Assembly: GCA_963969595.1 (NCBI GenBank)
Contig: OZ018418.1
Coordinates: 10,669,001 to 10,733,000, forward strand
Direction: 5' to 3'
Length of the DNA: 64,000 nt
Origin: Neckera pumila
Lineage: Eukaryota; Streptophyta; Bryopsida; Hypnales; Neckeraceae
The notes beneath the pieces are model-generated. The model searched no databases, had not been told where the DNA came from, and worked only from the letters and a program-made list of their open reading frames with translations. The stretch's first letter is position 1; each line of letters starts with the position of its first letter. The translations under genes were made by a program, and so were the position numbers. Shown here piece after piece: positions 46,966 to 56,570 of the stretch.

Positions 46966-48175
46966 TGCCACGCGGAGGAAGTGCACCAAAGGGAAATCAT
47001 AGGAAATGAATTGGGAAGATTGGGAAAATCCTCTTTGCATAGCAGAGTCTAGATAGCAAGAAGAGCCCAAGAAAGTGTGGGATTGCACAATGCGTAAAAA
47101 GTATGTGAAATTGACACACATCTCCAAATTGTGGTCACGTGAACGTGCGCTGCTACAAGTTTGACGTTGGGAAGGGCAAATGACCACATGCAAGTGCGTC
47201 CACTTTGTTCAATGATACAAAGAGATTCTATCAACATCCAGTTTATGAATGTCAAAAACAAATCTCATGACCTATTTGACCATGGCCATGATTTGGGCAG
47301 AGATTGTACTCCACAAAGACGTAGATTGGAAAACAATGTATGGAAAAATTGTGAAAACTCTCAATCGCCGACATCACATGATTTATACCAATTGGATTGG
47401 AGCGAGCAATTGCTTGCTAGAGTGGTCCAATCGAGGCCATTCTAGAACGCCGTCGGTTGTATTGCCTGACTTAGAAGATGATGTTTTGGACGATGATGAT
47501 GTTCTTGATACTCAAGCACCTATGACATTTGGAGAGAGACATAAATGGCGAGAAGCTCGCAAAGACATTGAGTACGAGGAACAGATGCAAGAGGTAATGC
47601 ATTGAAGCGTGGAGGACCACGGTCAACAACATGGGCCTGACCCATCGCGCCATCGTGACCGTGGTTCACGTGCCCACAAGATTTGGAAAGAGGTTTACAA
47701 TACGGTAATGCATTCCGAGGTGGCTCTCAAAGAAAAGGAGAAAGCCATGGAACCATGCAGCACGGTGGTACTAACGAAGGAGGATCCCAATACTATTTTG
47801 GTACCAGAGCACTTGCTTCATACTACAATAATGCCACCCAAGATATTTATCAAAGCGGGAGAGGAAGCCATGGAAGCACGCGGTATGACGATGCTAGCCA
47901 AGGAGGCTCCCAATACTATCTTGGGAGCACTGCATCCACTTCATATCAGCATCATGGAGATTCTTATTATAGTGGTTCAAGTGAAGGAGGGTCTCGGCAC
48001 AATGTTCCCATTCCTCCTCCGCCTTTTGGAGGTCCTTACTATTGAAATTACAAAAAAGGAGTGGCACCAAGTGGACAAGGAGACACCTATGGCGGAGGAC
48101 CATATCTTTATGTTTATGGGTATGGTTGTAGAGGCCCAAGTCAAAGAGATGATACCAATTCTGATTTAGAGTGAA
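46966..48175 (+). pseudogene. Cargo gene C: domain X plus Tyr/Gly-rich tail
   Basis: Pieces in order: a short basic start (ATG 46966) or ATG 47006, then CTMRKKYVKLTHISKLW and, after several stops, MTYLTMAMIWAEIVLH and VDWKTM, which parallel domain X of gene A and the RING gene. Next come IYTNWIGASNCLLEW, an Asp-rich linker and, from 47683 in another frame, a low-complexity region dominated by Gly, Ser, Tyr and Gln (GGSQYYFG and GGSQYYLGS type repeats) ending PPPPFGGPYY. Stops in the first part are TAG and TGA; a TGA at about 48043 precedes a further Tyr/Gly-rich stretch to 48172. The tail is prion-like in composition. Function unknown. Confidence 0.55.
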
Positions 48176-49080
48176 GCGGTGTTTTGTCTTGTAGTGCGAG
48201 CCTGAGAACCTGATCCATTGATTGTCATAGCTGTGGAATGTTGGTGGTGGCAAGCATTGTACAATGATGTTGGGGAATTGCAGTTCCTGATTTTGTAATG
48301 AGGCAGAATTAAGTTTTTATGTCCATATGTAAGTACATTGGTAGACATGTGATGGTATTATTCTTGAATACCATTGTTGTATAATCAATGATTTTTTTTT
48401 AATATAAATATGGAATTGGACCAATTTCTACAACTAAGTGGCATATGTAAGTCTCAAGCAAAGGGCAGAATGACTGCCATATTGACATCCAAAAATGCAT
48501 TGTATGAATTATTTTTTCAAGAAGCGATTGACGCATCACACTGTGCCCTCCAATCATAGTCCATATCTTTTGCATAAGCTTGTAGTCCCAATAGAGTGAA
48601 CAAAAACTTCACATTTAAATCCGAAGCATAATGTTACCTGATAAAAAAGAAAGAATTCACTTCAATTATTAGTAATGTCAAAGGAGTCTCTTACGGTCAG
48701 CTCTTGAGTTCTCCTTGGGCTTTAAAGTTGAAGGTAATTTAACTTGTGCTCCATGCCTCCATTTCATTGGAAAAAATTAATGTATTCTAAAATACATAAT
48801 GTCATTTGATCATTTTCTATGATGGCTCTCAGAAGTATTCACTGTAGGCGACAAATTTCTCCACAGTCTGTATAGTTATGTACTAAAAACGGACAATTTC
48901 CTAGATTCTCAAAGCTAGCTTGGATTTTTTAATTTTTACCCGGTAGTAGACCTAATGAGTGCAAATTTTATCGGTTCATATCCCCCACTTCCTAATATAC
49001 TTAAGCAATGAGCTGCCATTTTTTATTCTAATTATCTACTTTCCTAAATGTCTAAAATGGGTACTATTTTTTGTTTTGGT
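48176..49080. other. AT-rich interval without recognised gene
   Basis: No coding pattern, terminal repeat or RNA gene recognised. Confidence 0.45.
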
Positions 49081-49084
49081 GGTG

Positions 49085-50048
49085 GATTTATATTCCCTCT
49101 TTTTTTTTTTGGCTTCAGTTTCTTTGTCATTCATTCCCCATCTTTTTTTGCTTTTAGTTTCCTTGTCAATCATTCCCAATTTTTTTTACTTTTAGTTTCC
49201 TTGTCATTCATTCCCCATCCTTTTTTGCTTTTAGTTTCTTTGTCATTCATTCCCAATTCTTTTTGGCTTTAAGTTTCATTGACATTCATTCCCCATTTTT
49301 TTAAGCTTTCAATTTCCTTGTCATTCATTCCCATCCTTTTTTGCTTTTAGTTTCTTTGTTATTCATTCCCAATTTTTCTTGGCTCCAAGTGTCCTTATCA
49401 TTCATTCTCCATTTTTTGAGACTTTCAATTTCCTTGTCATTCATTCCCAAATTTTTTTTGCTTTATGTTTCCTTGTCATGCATTTCCCTTTTTTTTGGGC
49501 TTTCTGTTTTGTGATCATTCATTCCCAACTTTTATTGGCTTCAAATTTCCTTGTCATTAATTCCCCATCTTTTTTGGCTTTCAATTTCCTTGTCATTCAT
49601 TGCCATTTTTTTTGGCTTTATATTGCCTTGTCATGCATTCCCCATGTTTTTGGTCTTTTTGTTTCCTGGTCATTCATTCCCAAATTCTTTTTGGCTTTGA
49701 GTTTCCTTGTCATGCACTCCCTATTTCTTTGGGCTTTCAGTTTTCTTGTCATTCATTTCCACATTTTTTGGGCTTTATGTTACCTTGTCATGCATTCCCC
49801 ATTTTTTTGGACTTTTCGTTTCCTGATCATTCATTCCCAAATTCTTTTTGGCTTCAAGTTTCCTTGTCTTGCATTCCCTATTTTTTGGGGCTTTCAGTTT
49901 CCTTGTTGTTCATTCCCAAATTTTTTGGGCTTCAACTTTCTTTGTCATTCATTCCCCATTTTTGAGGGCTTTCAATTTCTTTGTCATTCATTCCCCGTTT
50001 TTGAGGGCTTTCAATTTCTTTGTCATTCATTTCCAATTTTTTTCCAAG
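49085..50048 (+). repeat. Tandem repeat, about 44-45 bp unit, about 21 copies
   Basis: The unit is TTTTTGGCTTTCAGTTTCC-TTGTCATTCATTCCCCA with small indels. Where units are 45 bp the frame is kept, giving an artificial 240-codon frame of hydrophobic repeats (49379-50101). I do not regard it as a gene. Confidence 0.88.
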
Positions 50049-50050
50049 TG

Positions 50051-50696
50051 TTAACTCCTAAATGCCCAAGCCACCCAAATCTGGTCTTTGCAGAACTTTG
50101 AAGTTAAAAAAACCTAACCAAGTTGCTATTTTTAGTAGTTTATATTTTTAGAATGGCCAATTCTTCAAGTCTGTTTTTAGCACCAAAAATCCAATCTTGA
50201 AAATAAATGATAGTGATTTTTCTTTTCAATTTTTTGTACAAGGGTATCCATTGCAATTTTGACTTCCTGTAGTGTTGAGAGCTCTTGCAAATGAGCCTCA
50301 AATACGCTAGATCTTGGAGAAAAAATTACATTCAAAATTCATTTAAAAAAATTGTGGAGTAGATTTTAGAAAGCCATAAATTGATTGGAATTATACAAGT
50401 TAGGCCCTTTAACCTTATATATTTTTGGTCACTAAAGTTTTAGATTTAACTTGTGTAAAGAAGATTGAAGGAATTTTGAAGTTTTAGCACCCTCATGGTC
50501 AAACATTCTAATCTTTCACTCCATAAGTGATAATGTTTTTTGTTTTTTTTGTATGAGACCTCTAACATATCTAATTTGAATTTATACCGTTACAATTCCA
50601 AAAAAATTGATACAACTCATCAAAAGGTTGGCATTTTGTTCAGTTTAGAGCAAAATCCAAGAAGCCCAAAACAGGCTTTGGGCATTTAAGGGTTAA
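50051..50696. mobile_element. TTAA-flanked MITE, foldback family
   Basis: Starts TTAACTCCTAAATGCCCAAG and ends GGGCATTTAAGGGTTAA, with TTAA at 50051-50054 and 50693-50696. Its interior is nearly the same as 54080-54721 in direct orientation. Non-coding. Confidence 0.8.
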
Positions 50697-50799
50697 AGGT
50701 TAATCCCTGCTAGTATTCACATTTTACTTTCCTTTTTGTGGTGTGTAAAATACCTTGAGTACTGAACCCTTGAAACTAACCGACACCAATACTGCGTTC

Positions 50800-51190
50800 A
50801 TTCGAACTAGCCCCAATTTGGAACCCCGTCCGACCCTAATCCCGACCAACAACATGTCCGACCCCGTCCAAGAACCCATCCAACCGAACCGTCCAAAAAC
50901 CCGTCCGGCCCACCCGTCTGAGAACCTGTCCAATAAAGTGTCCAAGACTCGTGCGACCCTAAACCGACCAACCGTTCGAAAAGACATCCGACCTACTTGT
51001 CCGAGAACCGCTGTGTCCATTGAACTGGCCGTCCAAAAACCCGTCCGAGATCCCGTCTGATACCCGATCCTGCCATCCGATCGGTCGGCTTCATCGGACG
51101 GCCTTATCGTGACCAACTGATCGGACGGCGGAGAATTGGTCCAACTACCGAGAAGACCGTCCAACCTGTATAAAAGGAGCAGACGGCCCG
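50800..51190 (-). repeat. GTCCGACC array upstream of the kinase-fold gene
   Basis: About 20 words such as CCGTCCGACC, CGTCCAAGAACCC and CGTCCGAGA. The array runs into the TATA box at 51169 and stops about 230 bp before the ATG at 51423. Confidence 0.65.
51169..51176 (+). promoter_or_regulatory. TATA box of the kinase-fold gene
   Basis: TATAAAAG in TGTATAAAAGGAGCAGACGG, very like the TATA context of hAT 1 at 11300. It lies inside the motif array and about 250 bp upstream of the ATG. Confidence 0.6.
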
Positions 51191-51422
51191 ACCGCCCTCA
51201 CTCTTGCCTTCTCCCTTGTGTTCAGCAAGAGGAGCAGAGAGCTTGGTGGTTCATCCTCCATTGGCTCCTTTCTTAGGGAAGGCAAGAGTTGGATTACAGG
51301 GGCCCCCTTATTGCCGTTTTTTTTAGTTTTTGCGTAACGACTTTTTTTTTTTTGGGATTTGAAGTGAAATCGCAAGTCCAATTTTGTCTTTCAAATATTC
51401 ATTAATAGTATAATTCAGCAAG

Positions 51423-52857
51423 ATGCCCAGGCCAAAGAAAGGAGCAAAGGGCAAGTAGGTGTAGTCAGAGGATGAAGAAATTAGGATAGCTAGGGAATAT
51501 CCCATAGATGCTTGCAAAGCATTTTTGATCAAATTTATTGTCAAATTTTATGAGTCCGAAACCACCACGTCTCTGGATAGCAAATATGTTAGATATCAAG
51601 AAGAGTGCATTCAGAAATTCAAAGACAACATGACGTAGAAGATGTTAGAAGCACTGAACGTTCCGCAATGGAGTCATCAGATGGACAAACCGCGCTTCAA
51701 CAAATTCTTAACAAATAGGGTGAATGATGCATTTTGGAATGCCAAGGTGATTTTAGAAAAATACGGCAAGAGCCACAGTGCACAAGATCTAGACTTTGAG
51801 CAAGTCATTCTCAGAGCAGACTTGTTTATTCAAAGGTGCCGTCCATTTGCTAATTCACGGAATAGGCAAGCCAATGTTTTGGTGGAAGAACATTGAGGGA
51901 ATGGCGGAATTGCAGAAGGGGCGACGGCATCTCATAGCGCTTCCAGAAACAGCAAGGGTGATTTCACAAGATGACAAAGTCATGAAGGGCGGGTATGCAA
52001 CAATTCGTAGGGTCCGAATTGAAGGATGCCCTGGGATACCTGCATTTTGGGAGTTTGCATCAAAGGTATCTCGCCAACAAAGCATACAGTCAAAACTCGC
52101 AAAATTAGAATACCAAAACAAATCAATGGCAGTGAGGATTCTACATGATGGAACCATACAATTTTATGCAATCCATGCAACAAACAACAAAGGGTATTCA
52201 TATTGGTGGAACGGCAGAACACTACGGCAAATGTTGAACTTGGATATGCAATATCTAGACAATATAGGTATTGCATTGGCTTGTACAAACACTGAATCCG
52301 AAGAGGTGATTTGAGCTTTCCGTCTCAGTCAATGGAGGAGGAAGCACACGGAGCTTGCGTGGGCATTGCTGCACATCATGAATGCGGTGCACAATGCTGG
52401 ACATCTCCACAATGATATTTCCCCGGACAACATCATGTTTCACTTTCCCAAAGATGAGTCACTAGTCTACATTGGAGTTTGCAATTGGGGCTTGTCTACC
52501 TTACGTAGCAAACCACCCAAATCCTTGTACACATTCACATTTGCGGGTGAAAAGGAAAAAGCTTTGCAAAGGAGGTGGTGGATGGCCCCCAGTATTGTAT
52601 ATTTGCATAAGCGAAATGCGGATGTGGAAGTCATTCCCAATTTATCACGGAAATCAAAAGAATATGTGGTGGGTCGCATAGCCCAGAGGATCAACAAACA
52701 GTGCATGTCAGTGGCCTACCACAAGCTACACTGGGAAACACAAGGACATACAAAGTTTAGCCATGAGGATTTGGCAATGGTGTTTCATCAATATTTGGAG
52801 CAACTGTGTAATGAAGACGACGGTTCACGAGGTAGTTTGGTCAAAATTACAAATTGA
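51423..52857 (+). pseudogene. Kinase-fold cargo gene, degraded catalytic motif
   Basis: The frame from ATG 51423 is broken by TAG 51456, 51462 and 51636 (all Gln-compatible), a frame change near 51845 and TGA 52312, then runs to TGA 52855. Kinase-like landmarks: a Gly-loop-like GGYATIRRV near 51990, FWWKNIEG before it, the catalytic loop HNDISPDNI near 52408 (HRD-like, Asp and Asn kept), NWG at 52483-52491 where active kinases have DFG/DWG, RRWWMAPS in the activation segment and EYVVGRIAQRI as helix F. The Asp to Asn change would remove Mg binding, and WMAPS replaces the APE end. The N-terminal 130 residues are basic then helical and unrecognised. It is probably a serine/threonine-kinase relative carried by the element. 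Confidence 0.68.
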
Positions 52858-54079
52858 TTTACTAATTCTTACAATTAGCCTATACCAGATGAACACTTCC
52901 GACATTCATATTAGTACTTCAATGTACTATATAGACAGGCTATAGAACTGTAGAAATATTTAATAAACATAGAAGTGAGGATTTACGTATGCGGACCATG
53001 CGGACTATATAGTATTATGCACCACCAATATATACCAATTTATGTGCAATTGGATGTACATTTTGGATTCTATAGTGTTTTGGATTTGTATATCATCTCC
53101 ACCATTTTTCCATATGAAATACATATATTGCTTTAACGAAAAGTGCATAAATTCTTCTTGATGGATGTTGGATTGATAAGGTTGTGTGAGAAGTTGTATG
53201 ATTTCTCATGTGTGCGTGCATGTAATAGGACAATGCAAATGGAATACATTTCATGAAGGTTTCTATTAATATCTAAACCCTAAATATATTTACATTTTTA
53301 TTAGAAACCTGGACTATGTACATTGTAAAATATATGCACCTAAATGAAACAAACAAGTTCTTTTGCACCTTGCTTGACCAGATTTTTTGGCTTTGAATCT
53401 TTTTAGTTCAATTTTTTTGCACTACTAATTTCATTTTCTACTTCTTTATGTTTAATAGTTCTATTTAAGAATATACACAAAAGGTTAGGAAAAAAATCAC
53501 TTAATTTTCACTCATAAAAAAATTGTTAAGTAGATGTGGGTTCAAGATTGATGAAAAAAATAAATTGTTAATAGCTTTTAGATGGAATTGAATTACAATA
53601 ATCTCAAAGGTCAAATTGTTGTAGCAAGAAAATCTAACCTTGTCTAATAATTTTTTTCAAATATTATAAAAATTACATTTGAAAATGAACTCAATAAGTT
53701 ATGTTTTGAAGAAGATGGTTAGATTGCCCGAGAAATTAAGATTCTCCATAATCTCCTCATAATTAGTCCAAATTGAATGAAACAAATCCTCACATGTAGA
53801 CAAAAATATACTCTTTGAGAACAAATTTGAATGAAAAATTATTTTGACTTATGTGATTTTTTGGGTGCGGCCCATAAAAAACTCCATTTTTGCTAATTGA
53901 GGTATTGAACCAACCCTTTTGCTCCCAGTCATCAATTCAAATAAAAATTATATATTCACAAAGTTCTCATAAAAATACAAAACCACAAAAAATCCCATAA
54001 AATATCACAAAAAATTAAGACAATAAAAACCTGCCCGCACCCAAATTGTCCATTGAAGAGACAAATGATCCTTTAGAAG
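52858..54079. other. AT-rich interval, partial foldback-family sequence
   Basis: No gene. 53460-53880 resembles the left-arm interior of the element at 62118 (TTTTCACTCATAAAAAAATTGTTAAGTAGA..., then AGAAGATGGTTAGATTGCCC). Confidence 0.4.
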
Positions 54080-54721
54080 TTACCCCTAAATGCCCAAGGC
54101 ACCAAAATTTGGTGTTAGCAAAACTTCAAAGTTAAACAAAACTTCATCAAATTACTATTTTAAGTAGTTTATATTTTTAGAAAATACTTCTTGAAGTCTA
54201 ATTTTAGCAACAAAAATCCGATCTTGAAAATAAATGATAGTGATTTTTCTTTTCAATTTTTTGTACAAGGGTATCTATTGCAATCTTGACTTCCCGTAGT
54301 GTTGAGAGCTCTTGGAAATGAGCCTCAAATACATTAGATCTTGGAGGAAAAATCACATTCAAAATTAATTTAAAAAAATTGTAGAGTAGATTTTAAGAAG
54401 CCATAAATTGATCAAGGTTATACAAGTTAGGTCGTTTAACCTCATATTTTTTTGGTCACCAACATTTTAGAATTGACTTGTGTAAAGAAGATTGAAAGAT
54501 TTTTGCAGTTTTAGCACCCTCATGGTCAAACATTATAATCTTTCACTCCATAAATGATAATGTTCTGGTTTTTTTGTATGAGACCTCTAACATGTCCAGT
54601 TTGAATTTGTACTGTTACAATTCAACAAAAATTGATACAACTTATCAAAATGTTGGCATTTTCTTTAATTTAGAGCAAATTCTAGGAAGTCCCAAACAGG
54701 CCTTGGGCATTTAGGGGTTAA
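54080..54721. mobile_element. TTAA-flanked MITE, second copy
   Basis: CCCCTAAATGCCCAAGGC at the left and GCCTTGGGCATTTAGGGG at the right form a perfect 18-bp inverted repeat. The right flank is TTAA, the left TTA with one base lost. Interior near-identical to 50051-50696. Confidence 0.8.
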
Positions 54722-54734
54722 ACCAAAATATCCA

Positions 54735-55130
54735 CAAAATCTGAATAGCCATCCAACCTTCCTCCCGCTGGTCCAACCCTCCCTCCTGTCCAACTTTCCT
54801 CCAGCCCATCTAACTTCCCTTCCGCCCATCCGACCTCCAACGGAGCGTTCGAATTCCCCTCCGAAGGTTTGTCTGACCTCCCGCTTGCCCATCCGACCTC
54901 AGATGTCTTGTCCAAAGGCCCGTCCGACCTCCGACCGCCAATCCGATGGGCCGTCCGACCCTACACCGCCCTTCCAAAAGCTCGTCCGACCTTCTGACCT
55001 CCTGTTTGATCGTCCACTACACGGGCGGTCGAGGTCCGTCCAAATGCCCAGGGACGTCTGGAGGCCAGCATCCCCGGACTTTGGACGTCCAAGCGTACGT
55101 CCAAGACATCCGGATGTCCTGACAACCCTA
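54735..55130 (-). repeat. Right subterminal GTCCGACC array and terminus
   Basis: C-rich words (CCGTCCGACC, CATCCGACC, CGTCCGACCTTC), then GGACGTCCAAGCGTACGTCC and the terminus TGACAACCCTA ending at 55130. Inverted in orientation relative to 31136-31405. Confidence 0.65.
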
Positions 55131-55138
55131 GGCACATG

Positions 55139-55712
55139 CATACCAATTGGCTATATAGTTGTTGTTGTTTTTTATAAAGGAATCTTCTTTTTCTAAAAAG
55201 AATCCACATTCCTCATTTATCACTAGAAGAAAATTGCATTGCTTTCTATACGCTCTCAACAAGCTCTCAACAAAATCTTGCTAATGTTTTTTTGTTAGAA
55301 ACACAATAAAAGAAAACTGCATTGATTTCAACAGAACCAACTTGATGTGTTTATATATAGAGAGAAATTTTTGGCGCAAAAAAATGGCTAAATTCTTGCT
55401 TTAAGTGCATACCTAGGTGACATGTGGCTATAGATAACCTACGTATGATCTATTTTTTATATGCATTTCACCAAGTTCCACCAAACTATCACAAGACTTG
55501 TGAAGAGATACTAGATTACTTCTCAAAAATATTAAAAATAACTTTGAATAAGAAAAATGTCCAAATGATGTGGGATGTTTACGGAATTATGGCTATTGTA
55601 ATCAAATTCTTTTAGTCCTCAGGGCATCTTTCAATTTCAAATACCAAGTATTCAAATGCGCTTAGTGTGGTTACCTTTCCAGCCTTTTCTTGCATATTAG
55701 TGCGTTATGTAT
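55139..55712. other. AT-rich interval; partial CACTAGAAG element
   Basis: CACTAGAAGAAAATTG at 55221 is the same terminus as the MITE at 55716, but no partner end is obvious before it. Otherwise nothing recognised. Confidence 0.4.
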
Positions 55713-55951
55713 ATACACTAGAAGAAAATTGTATTAAATTAGAAGAAATTTGCATTGGATCCTACAAAACCATATGGGATTGGTTTTGTTGAATTCTAGT
55801 TTCCGTCACAAAATTTTGTAATGCGTTGGAATGCATTGGAATGTGTTAAAATGCATTTTCCAACACAAAATTTTGTATCGGAAACTAAGAACTCAACAAA
55901 ACCAATTCCACATGGTTTTGTGGGATCTAACTCAGATATCTTCTGGTGATA
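55713..55951. mobile_element. CACTA-type MITE (233 bp), TSD ATA
   Basis: 55716-55948: starts CACTAGAAGA and ends ATCTTCTGGTG, with ATA on both sides. The interior is palindromic (CAAAACCATATGGGATTGG against CCAATTCCACATGGTTTTG). Confidence 0.8.
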
Positions 55952-56570
55952 GGATTTAGAGTTTAGGGTTTAGGATTTGAAGGTTTAGGATTGTAGGTTG
56001 TAGGATTTATTTTTTTTAATTTCGTTTTTTTGAAAAAAAAAATTTTACTTTCTTCTTAACTATGCTAATGGGGTTGAAGGATAGTATTTAGGCTGATGGC
56101 GCAAAGCACAATAGTTGTAAATCTTTTAAATATTTAGGATGCATGAAAACATTTCATGCAATATTTTTTAATAATTTAGGTCATGAATAAAAAATGTAAT
56201 TAACCATTTTCTATAGTTCAAAGAACCCAAATTATAAACAATAGAGAAATGGTAGTGACATATAAAGAAAAACAAACTAAATAAGAAATTGATTTTTTTT
56301 AAATAACACAAATTCATAGAAACATTAGATTTGTGTCATTTATCATTATTATTAACAATATTTCTAATAAATTTTATCCATTTGCTGTAGTTTTAAAATG
56401 ACAATCCAATTTATAAATGACCTACAGTTTAAAGCAAAATATTTTAAACAAAATGACCCAAGAAGTTGAAAATTTTTGGATATTAAAGATTCATGAAAAC
56501 ATTGAATTCCTGCTATATTATTCATAATTTACAATATCAATGAAAACTATAATTAACCATTTTTTGTAGG
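55952..56570. other. AT-rich interval
   Basis: No gene. 55958-56006 has diverged TTTAGGG-type words. Confidence 0.4.

Larger units (their letters stand above)
31128..55138. mobile_element. Candidate giant (24.0 kb) hAT-like element with cargo genes
   Basis: The left terminus CAGGGTTGTCA starts at 31136 and the right terminus TGACAACCCTA ends at 55130, inverted repeats matching at 10 of 11 positions. Flanking 8-mers are GGCACATA (31128-31135) and GGCACATG (55131-55138), 7 of 8 identical, as expected for an old hAT 8-bp duplication. Just inside each end lie GGACGTCC words and an array, G-rich at the left and C-rich at the right, so also inverted. A hAT transposase gene lies near the left end. 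Cargo: RING-H2 gene, gene C with Tyr/Gly-rich tail and kinase-fold gene. Later insertions are a gypsy solo LTR and two TTAA foldback MITEs. Alternative: two or more smaller elements whose inner ends I failed to recognise. Confidence 0.55.

Noticed and set aside
49379..50101. 240-codon hydrophobic frame
   Set aside because: Translation of a 44-45 bp T-rich tandem repeat, with no upstream signal and no domain.
50755..51060. Plus-strand 101-codon frame in the GTCCGACC array
   Set aside because: Caused by the repeated motif. It lies upstream of the TATA box of the kinase gene and shows only repeat-like Pro/Thr/Arg text.
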